From: Robiginitomaculum sp. | GTDB lineage: Bacteria > Pseudomonadota > Alphaproteobacteria > Caulobacterales > Maricaulaceae | Assembly: GCA_030949705.1 (NCBI GenBank) | Contig: JAUZSF010000005.1 | Coordinates: 1-64,000 of the forward strand | Direction of reading: 5' to 3' | DNA: 64,000 nt | In this document: positions 38,663-49,100 of the stretch, piece after piece | How the letters are laid out: every line of letters starts with the position of its first letter | How positions within the stretch are numbered: the stretch's first letter is position 1 | Position numbers and translations under genes: made by a program | The notes under the pieces: generated by a model | Told to the model about the DNA's origin: nothing | Database searches by the model: none | The model's input: only the letters and a program-made list of their open reading frames with translations

Positions 38663-39817
38663 CTAATCGGAATGACCGGCATCGGGCAAATCAGCAGCGG
38701 TCTCTTTGATCAGATGGTCCACCACGGCTTTCAAGGCCTCCGGCTTGCTGGCCCCCTGGGCCATGGCCTGTTCATAGACCGCCAATTGCTGACTGGCCGA
38801 AGAGCCGCGCTCGACGATCTTGCGGGCATGGTGCACCTCTTCCAGACATTCCAGCGCCACCGCATCTTCTTCAATGATTTCCAGAATTTCTTCCAGCAAG
38901 GTGGCAAAGGGCGTTTGCGCGCCCTTGCCCAGATCGACCAGCCGCCCATTCACGCCAAAGCGCGAGGCCAGCCAGCGGTTTTCCTGGACCAGCAGGCGCG
39001 GATAGACCCGCCATTTCATATTGGCCCGGCGCAGGCGCGCCAGCATGCGCAACAGGCATATATAAATGGCAGCAATACACAGGGCATCTTCCATGCGCGG
39101 ACAGACATCGGTAATGCGCATTTCCAGGGTGGGAAAGCGCGCCGAGGGGCGCAAATCCCACCAGATTTTGGATGAATCTTCGATCACCCCGGCCATAATC
39201 AGGCGTTTGCACAAACGCTCATACTCGCCCCAGCTTTCAAAGCGATCTGGAATGCCGTTTCGCGGCATGCCATCCCACACGGTGGTACGATAGGACATCA
39301 TGCCCATTTTATGCCCGCCCCAGAATGGCGAAGAGGTGGAAAGCGCCAGAAGATGTGGCAGAAAATAACGCATCTGGTTCATCAAACCGATGCGCATGTC
39401 CGGATCCTCGATCCCCGCATGAACATGCATGCCGCATATCAGCATGCGCCGGATGGCACCTTGCATGTCAGCATCCAGCTTTTCATAGCGCGGGGCCTCG
39501 GTATGGCGCTGGCCATGCCATTTGGCAAAAGGGTGCGTGGAGGCCGCCATCAGTTCATAGCCATATTGACGGGCAACCCGCTTGATGCAGGAACGCATGG
39601 CCACCAGATGGCGGCGAGCCTCGCCAATGGTTTCACAGACCGGGGTGGCGATCTCGATCTGGCATTTGAGAAATTCCGGCGTGACGCTGTCGCCCAGCTC
39701 AGCCTTGCAATCTTCCATCAGGCCCGCCGGAGGCTCGGTGGCCAGATTGCCACTGGCCGGATCCACAATGAGATATTCTTCCTCAATACCCAAGGTCAGT
39801 ATCGGTATCATGGGCAA
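38663..39817 (-). CDS. ybdK: Carboxylate-amine ligase, YbdK type (GCS2 family)
   Basis: 384 residues. The glutamate-cysteine ligase 2 pattern begins with TLGIEEEYLIVDPASGNLA, continues with QIEIATPVC, AASTHPFAKWHGQ, LICGMHVHAGIEDPDMRI (His and metal ligands), SSPFWGGHKMGMMSYRT and SARFPTLEMRITDVCP. YbdK has weak glutamate-cysteine ligase activity in E. coli; the true substrate is unclear. Lies 20 bp upstream of nothing on the same strand but follows the N-formylglutamate gene closely (19 bp), so glutamate chemistry may be shared. Confidence 0.88.
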   Translation of the reverse strand: MPMIPILTLGIEEEYLIVDPASGNLATEPPAGLMEDCKAELGDSVTPEFLKCQIEIATPVCETIGEARRHLVAMRSCIKRVARQYGYELMAASTHPFAKWHGQRHTEAPRYEKLDADMQGAIRRMLICGMHVHAGIEDPDMRIGLMNQMRYFLPHLLALSTSSPFWGGHKMGMMSYRTTVWDGMPRNGIPDRFESWGEYERLCKRLIMAGVIEDSSKIWWDLRPSARFPTLEMRITDVCPRMEDALCIAAIYICLLRMLARLRRANMKWRVYPRLLVQENRWLASRFGVNGRLVDLGKGAQTPFATLLEEILEIIEEDAVALECLEEVHHARKIVERGSSASQQLAVYEQAMAQGASKPEALKAVVDHLIKETAADLPDAGHSD

Positions 39818-39836
39818 GCCCTCCCCTGTTCTGCGT

Positions 39837-40583
39837 CTATGGGCCTGCCCCGATTAAGGCCCGTAATGGCGTTTCAATCAAATCCGCCCATTGTCGCACA
39901 TGGGTTTCACCGGCGATCAGATCCTGGCGAATTTCCAGGGTTAGATGACGCAGCCCCCGCGCCCCCACATGGCGATCCACCGTATAGTTATAGGCCTTGG
40001 CCGAATAGGGCTCATTATCGCCCACACTAAGACCCTGATGACGCAGGGCGTTGATCATGGTCCAGGCACTTTCTTCATCATCTTTCCACAAAATGCCCAC
40101 CTGCCACGGGCGGTGACTTTCCCGGCACCGAAGGGCCCGGCAAAAACTGTGGATGGAGACCACCAGCGGATCAGAGACCGCGCGGGTATGGGCCTCCAGT
40201 TCATGATCCAGAAATTCATGATAGGGGCGGTAATAGGTGTTGATCCGGTGCTCGCGCTCTTCCCAGCCCAGGTTCTGATTGCCCGGTATGATCACGCTGT
40301 CGCTTTCCTCCACCACCAGATCATCACGCTCCAACCCGCGATTGGGATCAATCAGCAGGCGCGAAAATTTGCAATAAACGGTGCGGGCGCGCAATCGCTC
40401 GCCCAGCATTTCGGTCAAGGCCGCGGCCCCTGGATCATAGGCAATATGATCGTTGATCTGTTCTGCGCTCAGGCCCAGCGATCCATACTGCGCCGGCAGC
40501 GCATTGGTGGCATGGTCGCAAAACAGAAATGCCGGGCTTTGCCCTTTCGGGCCTTTCGCATAGGCAGGCACAAATTCGCTCAT
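39837..40583 (-). CDS. N-formylglutamate amidohydrolase family protein
   Basis: About 248 residues. FLFCDHATNALPAQYG, HIAYDPGAAALTEMLGERL, SRLLIDPNRGLERDDL, VSIHSFCRALRCR and LTLEIRQDLIAGET are the HutG-like amidohydrolase signatures, with the His and Asp/Glu ligands for the metal. The start at 40583 (MSEFVPAYAKGPKG) is preferred over a longer N-terminus that is not family-like. In histidine breakdown such enzymes yield glutamate from formylglutamate; no other hut genes are present, so the substrate is open. Followed by the YbdK-type gene. Confidence 0.85.
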   Translation of the reverse strand: MSEFVPAYAKGPKGQSPAFLFCDHATNALPAQYGSLGLSAEQINDHIAYDPGAAALTEMLGERLRARTVYCKFSRLLIDPNRGLERDDLVVEESDSVIIPGNQNLGWEEREHRINTYYRPYHEFLDHELEAHTRAVSDPLVVSIHSFCRALRCRESHRPWQVGILWKDDEESAWTMINALRHQGLSVGDNEPYSAKAYNYTVDRHVGARGLRHLTLEIRQDLIAGETHVRQWADLIETPLRALIGAGP

Positions 40584-40650
40584 TGCCGACACCCTAGACC
40601 GCCTTTGCCCAAGACGCGAGTGACCTTGCGCATCCATGTTGCCGCAGCCG

Positions 40651-42813
40651 TTATGGCGCGCCGCCAATCTGGTAACGGCGCTCGGTCTCTTGGGCCAAGG
40701 CCGCTGGTGTAAAAGGAAAGGTACGCAATTGCATCCGGGCAAAGGGGGGCGCCTGATCATCATAATGGGGCGAGGTTTTATCCAAAGTGGCACTGCCAAA
40801 TTGATGACGGGTACGCGCGCTCATATGGCCGTCCTTATCCCATTCCACCAGGGCAATATAGGTATCCCCGGCCACGGCGGTCAGCTTGCCATCTTTCTCC
40901 AGCTCATGACCGGCACTGTAAACCGCACGCAGAATATCCGGCCCACCATCCAGTGGCATATCCACATCGCCCCGGCGCATCCGGCTGATCTCGCCCCAGG
41001 GCACATCCAGACGCCCATAATGGTCCATCAGGTCTTTTGCCGAGGCCTTGAGGGCTTCGGTGGGGTCCATCATCCAGGGATCGCCATCAGCATTCATTTT
41101 GATGCATTTCAGCGATACCAGAACCCCCAGCGCCGCAGCCGGATTATGCTGGTCAGTGCGCAAATCCCACGATTGCAGTAATTTCTGGGCACGTTGCAGC
41201 AACGGATCGTGGGAAAAATCCATGGCATTGATTTCATTGACCAGCCGCGCGGTTTCCGAACGAAATGAATAGGTCAGGTCAAACTTGATGCGCTCCACAT
41301 CCGCCGCCCCCAGCAAATCCTGGGTATCCAGCAATTCGATCAGGCGATGACCGCGATTGGTCATGTAATGCTCGATCCCGTATCGCACAGAATAGGCCGC
41401 CGGGTTGGGATCATCCCCTGCCCCGCTGGAACGAAACGGCGTGTTGTTGGCATTGGCAACAAAACCAGATACCGGGTTTACCACATTGGGCAGGGTGGAA
41501 ATGGCCTCAAAGCCTTGCCACAGGGTTTCCGAAGTATCCCCCGGCAACCAGGACTGCCAGTCAAACCCGCCCTGACGTTTGGGCATTTTGGCATTATAGA
41601 AATAGCCAATATTGCCGTCCCGATCCCCATAGACCACGTTCAGGCTGGGAATGGCGTTCATCGCCATGGCGGCACGCCATTCATCAAAGTTTTTGGCCAG
41701 ATTCATATGGTACCATTGCTCGACCGCCCGAATTTCAAAAAGACCGGAAAAGCGCACCGCATAGGTGCCATGGTGCACGCGCAATACCGGACCATAGACC
41801 GACCACAGCACCGCCTTGGGCACCGAGATACTGAACGGTCCCCACAGTTTTACCCGCATATGGGCGGTTGAACGTTCAAAGGATTTCCACGCCCCATCAA
41901 ACCAGTACTCATTCTTGTTCTTGGGATTAATTTTCAGGACATAAATGTCGATCAGGTCCGGCTTGTTTACGGTGTGCGCCCAGCCAAGGTTTTCGTTAAA
42001 ACCATGCAGGATGACCGGTGTTCCCGGGAAAATTCCCCCGGCGGCATTCCATCCCTCTTCGGAGGTAACCTGTATTTCATACCAGGCCACCGGGCCACTA
42101 TAGGGCTGGTGTGAATTGATCACCAGCCGCGTCGCCCCATCGGTTGAGCGCTTGGGCGCCACCGCGAAGGCGTTTGAGCCCAGCTCTGGATTGGGTTTTA
42201 TGCTGGCCAGAAAGGCGCTGTCGCTGTCCCGCAAGGATATGGTCTTGGCCGGCTGATCCTTGAACAGTTCGGCCAGTTCATCCTGTAAGCCATAAAAAAA
42301 CGGTGCGCGAAACACAAACCCGGCCACCACATCCTTGCCGGTAATGGGCAGAATGCCGGGACGAACCGTCTCTGGATGATCCAGCGCATACAGGTTCAGC
42401 CCCGCCGCATAGCCATCCAGCATGGCCCGGGTTTTGGGCTCCAGATCGGTTTCATAGCGCGTATTCACCAGCTCCTTGATCCGAAACAAATTCACCAGAT
42501 AGTCGGTTTGCGTGCCGGCCAGACCTTCATAGCGCGCCATCTGTCCGCGTGAGGCCAGTATCATGCTCTCTATGGTTTTCCAGTCATCTTCGCCATGGGC
42601 ATAGGCCAGCCCAAAGGCGGCATCGGCATCGCGCTTGCCAGACACATGAGGCACCCCCAGGGTGTCACGTACTATCGCGGCGCTATAGGCATTGGCACTG
42701 GCACGCAAGGCCGCCGTATCGACAAGCCGCGCCGGTGGGTTCGGGGTCATGGCAATCAGGGCCAGCAGTATCAGGCCGAGGCACGCGCCGACCCAAATCC
42801 CAATTTTTTTCAT
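40651..42813 (-). CDS. Penicillin acylase family (Ntn) amidohydrolase
   Basis: 720 residues, an autoprocessing N-terminal-nucleophile hydrolase. Signal/anchor at 1-22 (WVGACLGLILLALIA). The alpha-chain part has VSGKRDADAAFGLAYAHGEDDW. Nucleophile Ser213 lies in ELGSNAFAVAPKRS, where cleavage would create the beta chain. Then GIFPGTPVILHGFNENLGWAHT and NVVYGDRDGNIGYFYNAKMP. Related enzymes hydrolyse acyl-homoserine lactones or beta-lactams; specificity cannot be read here. Stop overlaps nothing downstream; its start overlaps the thioesterase stop (ATGA). Confidence 0.88.
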   Translation of the reverse strand: MKKIGIWVGACLGLILLALIAMTPNPPARLVDTAALRASANAYSAAIVRDTLGVPHVSGKRDADAAFGLAYAHGEDDWKTIESMILASRGQMARYEGLAGTQTDYLVNLFRIKELVNTRYETDLEPKTRAMLDGYAAGLNLYALDHPETVRPGILPITGKDVVAGFVFRAPFFYGLQDELAELFKDQPAKTISLRDSDSAFLASIKPNPELGSNAFAVAPKRSTDGATRLVINSHQPYSGPVAWYEIQVTSEEGWNAAGGIFPGTPVILHGFNENLGWAHTVNKPDLIDIYVLKINPKNKNEYWFDGAWKSFERSTAHMRVKLWGPFSISVPKAVLWSVYGPVLRVHHGTYAVRFSGLFEIRAVEQWYHMNLAKNFDEWRAAMAMNAIPSLNVVYGDRDGNIGYFYNAKMPKRQGGFDWQSWLPGDTSETLWQGFEAISTLPNVVNPVSGFVANANNTPFRSSGAGDDPNPAAYSVRYGIEHYMTNRGHRLIELLDTQDLLGAADVERIKFDLTYSFRSETARLVNEINAMDFSHDPLLQRAQKLLQSWDLRTDQHNPAAALGVLVSLKCIKMNADGDPWMMDPTEALKASAKDLMDHYGRLDVPWGEISRMRRGDVDMPLDGGPDILRAVYSAGHELEKDGKLTAVAGDTYIALVEWDKDGHMSARTRHQFGSATLDKTSPHYDDQAPPFARMQLRTFPFTPAALAQETERRYQIGGAP

Positions 42814-43253
42814 GGCTGCTCTTCTCCCTTAATGGACATGACCGCCCGACGCAGGGTTTCGTTCAATGGTTTGGGTTTACGGCTTTGCCGGTCCACATAA
42901 ACATGTACAAACTGCCCCTGTGCGCTGGCCACATCCTGATCCGGCCCAAATACCCCCAACCCATAGACCACACTGGAATTACCCACCCGATCAGCGCGCA
43001 CCCCGATATTCAGGATATCGGGAAAGGAAAGGGGGGCAAAATAATGACACGCGGTCTGCACCACCAGGCCAATCTGGTCGCCGTTTTCAATATCCAGCGC
43101 CTTTTCTGCAATCAAAAAACGGTTCACCGCGGTATCAAAGAAACCGTAATAGGCGGTATTGTTGACATGGCCATAGACATCATTGTCGGCCCAGCGGGTG
43201 GGCATGGGCGTAAACCAGCGATAATCGCGGCGCGTGTGCGGGGTTTCCTTCAA
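42810..43253 (-). CDS. Acyl-CoA thioesterase, 4HBT hotdog fold
   Basis: 147 residues. The motif MPTRWADNDVYGHVNNTAYY holds the catalytic Asp of the 4-hydroxybenzoyl-CoA thioesterase family, with ACHYFAPLSFPDIL and GQFVHVYVDRQSRKP typical of the C-terminal strands. Hydrolyses a short or medium acyl-CoA; substrate unknown. Sits between and overlaps the iron alcohol dehydrogenase stop and the acylase start, so all three form one operon. Confidence 0.88.
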   Translation of the reverse strand: MKETPHTRRDYRWFTPMPTRWADNDVYGHVNNTAYYGFFDTAVNRFLIAEKALDIENGDQIGLVVQTACHYFAPLSFPDILNIGVRADRVGNSSVVYGLGVFGPDQDVASAQGQFVHVYVDRQSRKPKPLNETLRRAVMSIKGEEQP

Positions 43254-44404
43254 AGCGCGGCCTCGTAAATGGCAAAAATATCATCCCGGGTCATCGCTTT
43301 GGGGTTGTTCACCAACAGTCGCTCTATGGTGATCCCCTCATCGGCCATGGCAGGCAGGTCATCAGCACCGATGCCCACATCCGACAAGCGCCGTTCCAGC
43401 CCGATGGCCACGCAAATGCGTTCCAGCTCGTCAATGAGCGCCTCGGCCTTGCTGGCATTGCACATGGCGCCCGATAGGCCCAGTGCATCATAAATCTGAG
43501 CGTAAATAGGCGCCGCCTCGGAAAGGTTGAAGCGCATCACATGAGGCATGACCAGCGCATTGGAGAGCCCATGGGAGACATGAAACTGGCCACCAATGGG
43601 ATAGGCCAGCGCATGGATGGCCCCCACCGGGGCATTGGCAAAGGCCTGACCGGCCTGTAGGGCCCCCAGCAACATTTGCGTGCGGGCCTGTACATCATCG
43701 CCATGATGGCAGGCGCGCTCTATCGCCCCGTGCAGACGTTGCAGGGCGGCCAGCGCCAGACTGTCGGATAATGGATTTTTCAGCCGGGCCGAGGTCAGCG
43801 CCTCGATGGCATGGACCATGGCATCCACCCCGGTGGCCGCGGTAATATGACGGGGCAAGCCCAACGTCAGTACCGGATCCAACAGGGCCATATCGGCAAA
43901 CAGCAAGGGCGAAATGATCCCCGCCTTTTCACCATTATCCTTGGTCAACACCGATATGGGTGTTACCTCGGACCCGGTACCGGCGGTGGTGGGCACCAAC
44001 ACCAGGGGCAAGCGCGGCCCCTTTGCCTGATCAAATCCATAAAGACTATCCAGTTTTTGATCGCTGGCACACAACAGCGCCGCCACTTTGGCCGTATCCA
44101 TCGTGCTGCCACCGCCAAAGCCGATAATACAGTCCGGGCCAAAGGCACGCACCTTGGCCGCTGCTGCCTCGACCATGGCGCTGGGCGGATCGGCAGTGAC
44201 CCCGTCAAAAACAAAAACTGTTTTACCGGCCTTCTCCAAGGCTGCCAGTGGTTTTTCCAGAAGCCCCACCCCGACAATGCCCTGGTCGGTCACCACGGCG
44301 ACGCGCGATATCGCGCCCAGGCGATCCAGGTGTTCGCTCAGGTTTTCACATGATGCTTCGCCAACCACAATATGGCCAACGGTCTCAAAAATGAAACGGT
44401 CCAT
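43250..44404 (-). CDS. Iron-containing alcohol dehydrogenase
   Basis: 384 residues of the group III Fe-ADH family. NAD site GFGGGSTMDTAKVAALLC, then LVLVPTTAGTGSEVTPISVL, with metal ligands in GVDAMVHAIEAL (Asp, His), HALAYPIGGQFHVSHGLSNALVMP (His pair). The C-terminus DIFAIYEAAL is normal. Substrate may be an alcohol or hydroxy acid. It is first in the operon Fe-ADH - thioesterase - penicillin acylase, read away from the divergent AI-2E gene. Confidence 0.9.
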   Translation of the reverse strand: MDRFIFETVGHIVVGEASCENLSEHLDRLGAISRVAVVTDQGIVGVGLLEKPLAALEKAGKTVFVFDGVTADPPSAMVEAAAAKVRAFGPDCIIGFGGGSTMDTAKVAALLCASDQKLDSLYGFDQAKGPRLPLVLVPTTAGTGSEVTPISVLTKDNGEKAGIISPLLFADMALLDPVLTLGLPRHITAATGVDAMVHAIEALTSARLKNPLSDSLALAALQRLHGAIERACHHGDDVQARTQMLLGALQAGQAFANAPVGAIHALAYPIGGQFHVSHGLSNALVMPHVMRFNLSEAAPIYAQIYDALGLSGAMCNASKAEALIDELERICVAIGLERRLSDVGIGADDLPAMADEGITIERLLVNNPKAMTRDDIFAIYEAAL

Positions 44405-44592
44405 TCGTCCTTTAATCCCTCTTTGGTTATCAGGATAGGATGGTGCGCCAGAGCGGGCAATCTTTTTGCGAAATTTTTGGCAAAGCCATGTGCGTTACCT
44501 CCTCCCTTGTCGAAGTACGAGGGGTGTCCTGCCTTTACGCACCGGGCAAAATTTGTGATGACTGGGCATCACCACGCGGGAAAGGAACCATT

Positions 44593-45684
44593 ATGGACAC
44601 CGCCACACGCACCGGGGTTTTGATCCTGGCTACCGCCGCCGTGATTGCCGGCATGTACTGGTTTCGTGATATTCTGGCCCCGTTTGCGCTGGCCGTGTTT
44701 TTATGGCTGGTCATTGATGGGGTGGCCGAAGAGATCGAACTGCGCCTGCATATTGTTCCGCGCTGGCTGGCCCTTAGCATTGCCCTGGGCGTGGTCGGTT
44801 TTTCCGTGGCCATGATCGGTGCGGTGCTGGCCAGTACCGCCAGCGATATTGCCTCCAACGGCAGCGCCTATGGGGCGCGCCTGGATCAATTGCTGCGTGA
44901 TGCTTATGCCCTGGTTGGCAACAAGGATGCCCCAACCATCGGACAATTGCTGGAACGGATAAACCCCGGGGCGTTTCTGGCCGATCTGGCACAATCCCTT
45001 CGCGGGCTGGCCTCCAATGCCCTGTTCGTGGCAATTTATGTGGCGTTTTTGTTTTCCGCTCAGTCCAATTTTCCCAAAAAGCTGGATGCACTTTTCCCCG
45101 ACCCCGATGCCCGCGCCCGCGCCGCCGCCATCAGCGCCTCGATGCGTCATGCCATGGGCACCTATTTATGGGTACAGACCTTCACCGGCGCCATCACCGC
45201 CGTGGGCTGTTATATCACCATGAAGCTGGTAGGTCTGGACCAGGCCCTGTTCTGGGCCTTTGTGATTTTCCTTCTGGGTTATGTACCCACCATCGGACCC
45301 TTGATCGGCACCTTGTTTCCGGTCCTGTTTGCGCTGGTGCAGTTTCCCAATTACTGGCAACCGGCGATTATCTTTGCCGGCGTCGGCTTCTGGCAGTTCT
45401 CGATCGGCAATTTCATGGTGCCACGCATGCAAGGCGACAGCATGAATCTGTCGACACTGGTGGTGATCCTCACGCTTTCGTTATGGGGGGCCATTTGGGG
45501 CCTGCCAGGTATGTTCCTTTCGGCCCCGCTGACGGTTATGTTGATGATTATATTGGCACAATTCAAAAGTACCCGCCCGGTTGCCGTGCTTTTATCCCAA
45601 GATGGGCACCCGGAAAAAGGCCTCGAAACGCACCCCACAACCTGGTATGTAAAACCTTCTCGATTTCTGCTCACGCTCTTGTGA
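44593..45684 (+). CDS. AI-2E family transporter (permease)
   Basis: About 363 residues with seven to eight helices. The start at 44593 (MDTATRTGVLILATAAVIAG) follows GGGAAAGGAACC and is preferred over a longer basic N-terminus. Family marks are FLLGYVPTIGPLIGTLFPVL, WQPAIIFAGVGFWQFSIGN and MNLSTLVVILTLSLWGAIW, then RPVAVLLSQDG. Relatives export AI-2, other small molecules or drive Na+/H+ antiport; the substrate is not readable. A 25-residue extension follows the usual end at LLSQDG. Confidence 0.85.
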   Translation: MDTATRTGVLILATAAVIAGMYWFRDILAPFALAVFLWLVIDGVAEEIELRLHIVPRWLALSIALGVVGFSVAMIGAVLASTASDIASNGSAYGARLDQLLRDAYALVGNKDAPTIGQLLERINPGAFLADLAQSLRGLASNALFVAIYVAFLFSAQSNFPKKLDALFPDPDARARAAAISASMRHAMGTYLWVQTFTGAITAVGCYITMKLVGLDQALFWAFVIFLLGYVPTIGPLIGTLFPVLFALVQFPNYWQPAIIFAGVGFWQFSIGNFMVPRMQGDSMNLSTLVVILTLSLWGAIWGLPGMFLSAPLTVMLMIILAQFKSTRPVAVLLSQDGHPEKGLETHPTTWYVKPSRFLLTLL

Positions 45685-45762
45685 CCGGACGTGTGGTGCA
45701 AAGCCCCACCACCGGCCCTATATGGGGGTGTGCAAGAGAACCTATGGATCAGGGAGAGCGTC

Positions 45763-45861
45763 ATGAAAGGAATCGGAGCGGGCCTGTTCGCGCTTGTGAT
45801 TTTAATCGCGACCGGCTGTCTGGCCCTGGGTGTGCACTCAAACCAGTTGTTTATCAGCTGA
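45763..45861 (+). CDS. 32-residue single-helix membrane peptide
   Basis: MKGIGAGLFALVILIATGCL opens a peptide of 32 residues. It has one membrane helix and an ATGC that could be a lipobox. AGGGAGAG lies seven bases before the ATG, a good ribosome-binding site, and a terminator-like hairpin follows 60 bp downstream. Small entericidin-like lipoproteins have this size and start; I call that a resemblance only. It is too short for standard gene finding. Confidence 0.5.
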   Translation: MKGIGAGLFALVILIATGCLALGVHSNQLFIS

Positions 45862-45922
45862 AACGAGATTGTTTTCAGGCCTACGCGTGCGTCCCCCCAG
45901 CCTGCAAAGCGGGGCCTGTTAC

Positions 45923-45963
45923 GGGCCGTCGGACACTGTCCCCGTTCGGCGGCCCACTTTTTT
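45923..45963 (+). terminator. Candidate terminator after the 32-residue gene
   Basis: Stem GGGCCG / CGGCCC (45923-45928, 45950-45955) with inner pairing CCG/CGG, followed by ACTTTTTT. Ends the AI-2E and small-peptide transcription before gdhB. Confidence 0.55.
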
Positions 45964-46103
45964 CCGATGATGGAAAACAGTGGGTAATTTACCTCTTCAT
46001 AATTGTTCTTGCGCTAGAGCTTCAACAGGCTTAATAGGCCGCCATAATACAGCCTTAGGCTGCGACTTTAACCACGGCCTGTGCCGAGGTAAGGAGGACC
46101 GCC

Positions 46104-49100
46104 ATGACCGCGGCGAACGGCTCATCCAAACATGCTTTTGGTGTTGAAGAATTTATCGCCCTTGCTGAAGGACCAGCAGGGGCGCCTTTGCATGACAAGG
46201 GCACACTTTCCCGCGAAGCGCGGCGCTATCTGAAGCTGGTGCATGAAGATGCGGTGGCCGAAGACATTGAAGGCCTGAGTATTGAAGACGTATTGGCGGG
46301 GGCCGTGCGATTCTGGGAATTTGGCAATGTGCGCAAGCCCGGCGAAACGCTGGTGCAAATCCGCCCCGCTCGCACGGCGCAGGGCACGCCATTGGGCCGC
46401 GATGTTCTGGAAATCATCATTGGTGACAAGCCGTTTTTGGTTGATTCGGTTATGGGCGAACTGGGCCAATGGGGGGTCAACACCCTGGCCATGTTTCACC
46501 CGGTGATTGATCTGGGGCGCACTGAATCAGGCGAACGCGATCCGACGGCACCGGCGATTCGCGAGAGCATGATCCAGGTTCAGTTTGAACCCTTGAGCAA
46601 AAAACGCCGCGAGGACGTGCTCAAAGGGGTGCGCGCCACCTTGCACGATGTGGAAATGGCCGTGGATGACTGGATGGGTATGCGCGCCGAAATGAATCGC
46701 GCCATCGAGGAGTTACACGAAGCCCCGGCGGCCGCCCCCGAAGAGGAAGTGGCCGAATGTATCGAGTTTTTACGTTGGTTGCGTGACGAACATTTCGCCT
46801 TTCTGGGTAGCCGCCGCTATACCTTCCCCACCGATGAAAATGGGGAATTGCTGCACGCCGAGCCGGACATCGTGCCAGGCAGTGGTCTGGGATTATTGCG
46901 CGATGACAACATCAATGTGCTGCGCCGGGGTTCCGAACCCAGCATGCTGGCCCCCGCCATTCAGGAATATCTGAACGAGCCCACACCACTGATTGTGGCC
47001 AAATCCAATATGCGTTCGCGGGTGCACCGCCGTATTTATATGGATTATATCGGTGTCAAGCACTGGCGCGAGGATGGTCAGGTAACCGGGGAAACCCGCT
47101 TTGTCGGCCTGTTCACCGCCGAGGCCTATGACCGTATGGCCCGCGATGTACCCTTGATCCGTCGCAAGGTACGCCGGGTGTTGATGCGGGCCCAGCGTGG
47201 ACCAGGCACCCATAATGCCAAAAAACTGCAAAACATTGTCGAGAACTATCCCCGCGATGAGCTGTTCCAGATCTCGGAAGAGGAATTGCTGGAAATCAGC
47301 CGGGGCATCCTGCATCTGAATGACCGCCCCCGGCCCAAACTGTTTGTGCGCCGCGACCGCTTTGACCGTTTTGTGTCCGTTTTCGTGTTTATCCCGCGCG
47401 AGCATTACAACACCCAATTGCGTGAGGATGTGGGCGAGCTGGTCAGCAAGGCCTTTGGGGGCCGCCTGTCGGCCTATTATCCACATTTTGGCGATGGCCC
47501 GCTGGCGCGGGTGCACATCATTATCGGCCTTGATCCGCACAATCATCTGGAACCAGATCTGGTGGAGCTGGAACGTCAGATCGCGCAATTGGCACGCACC
47601 TGGCACGACCGGCTGGAATCTGCGGCGCGCAGTACCGGGGCGCCAGCCCATCTGCAGGAAATGCTGGGTGCCTATCGCGGCGCCTTTTCCGCCGGCTATA
47701 AAGAGGCCTATCACGCCGAAGAAGCGCTGGTGGATATCGCCCAGATTGAAACCCTGGAAGGGGAGCCTGGCCTGTCGGCACGGCTTTATCGCCATGATGA
47801 TGATGCGCCGGACCTGATCCGCATCAAACTTTATAAAACCGGCCATTGCCTGCCGCTGTCCGATGTCATGCCAATCTTTGGGACCATGGGTCTTGAAGCC
47901 TTGACCGAGGCCAGTTATCCAGTGCGGCCAAAAGATCGTGACGCGGTGTGGGTGCATGCCTTTGAACTGCGCAGCACCGATGGCGAAGTGCTGGACCTGG
48001 CGCGCATTGCCAAGCCGGTTCAGGATGCCCTGGTGGCGATCTGGAGTGGGCGTTCGGAAAATGACGGCTTTAACCGGCTGGTCCTGCGCCTTGGAGTGAA
48101 CTGGCGCAGTGCCGCCTTTTTGCGTACCTGCGCGCGCTATCGCTCGCAATCGGGACTGGATCCCTCGCAGAGGGTGCAAGAAGAAGCCCTGGCGGAAAAT
48201 CCCAAGATTTCCAGCCTGTTGCTGGCCCTGGCCCGGGCCCGCTTTCACCCCGATGCCTTCGCCACCCTGGACGAGCGCAAAGCCGAACAGGAAAAAATAT
48301 GCGAAGAGATTATCGCCTGTCTGGACAAGGTACCCAGCCTGGACCATGACCGGGTCTTGCGCCGCCTGATGCGGCTGATCTGTGCCATTCAACGCACCAG
48401 TTTTTATCAAAGCGATGCCAATGGCGAACCGCTGGACCGCATCTCCATCAAGATCGCCAGCCGCGAGCTGGAAACCCTGCCAGCGCCCAAACCCTATCGG
48501 GAAATTTTTGTCTGGTCCCCAAATGTGGAAGGGGTGCATTTGCGCTTTGGTCCGGTGGCCCGCGGGGGCCTGCGCTGGTCTGATCGCCGCGATGATTTTC
48601 GCACCGAAGTGCTGGGCCTGGTCAAGGCACAGCAGGTGAAAAACAGCGTGATTGTGCCCGTGGGTTCAAAGGGCGGATTTTTCCCCAAATGCCTGCCACG
48701 CAACGGCACGCGCGATGAAATTCAGGCCGAAGGCATCAATGCCTATAAAAGCTTTATTCGCGGCCTTTTAGACCTGACCGACACCCTGGATACCGCGGGC
48801 AATGTGGTGCACCCGGAAAACCTGGTGATCTGGGACGAGGATGACCCCTATCTGGTGGTGGCCGCCGACAAGGGCACGGCCACCTTTTCCGATATCGCCA
48901 ACGCCATGGCCGAAGAGTATGGCTTCTGGCTGGATGATGCCTTCGCCTCGGGCGGATCGGTGGGTTATGACCACAAGAAAATGGGCATCACCGCCCGCGG
49001 CGCGTGGGAAGCGGTGAAGCGGCATTTCCGCGAAATGGGAAAAGACATCCAGAACGAACCGTTCAGCGTGATCGGGGTCGGCGATATGTCCGGCGATGTT

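Noticed and set aside
38663-40583. Glutathione synthesis operon
   Set aside because: YbdK-type ligase alone without gshB and next to an N-formylglutamate hydrolase does not support a glutathione pathway.
46893-48539. Open frame of 548 codons antisense to gdhB
   Set aside because: It lies wholly inside a well-supported gene, has His/Gln-rich composition typical of reverse-strand frames in high-GC DNA, and no ribosome-binding site.
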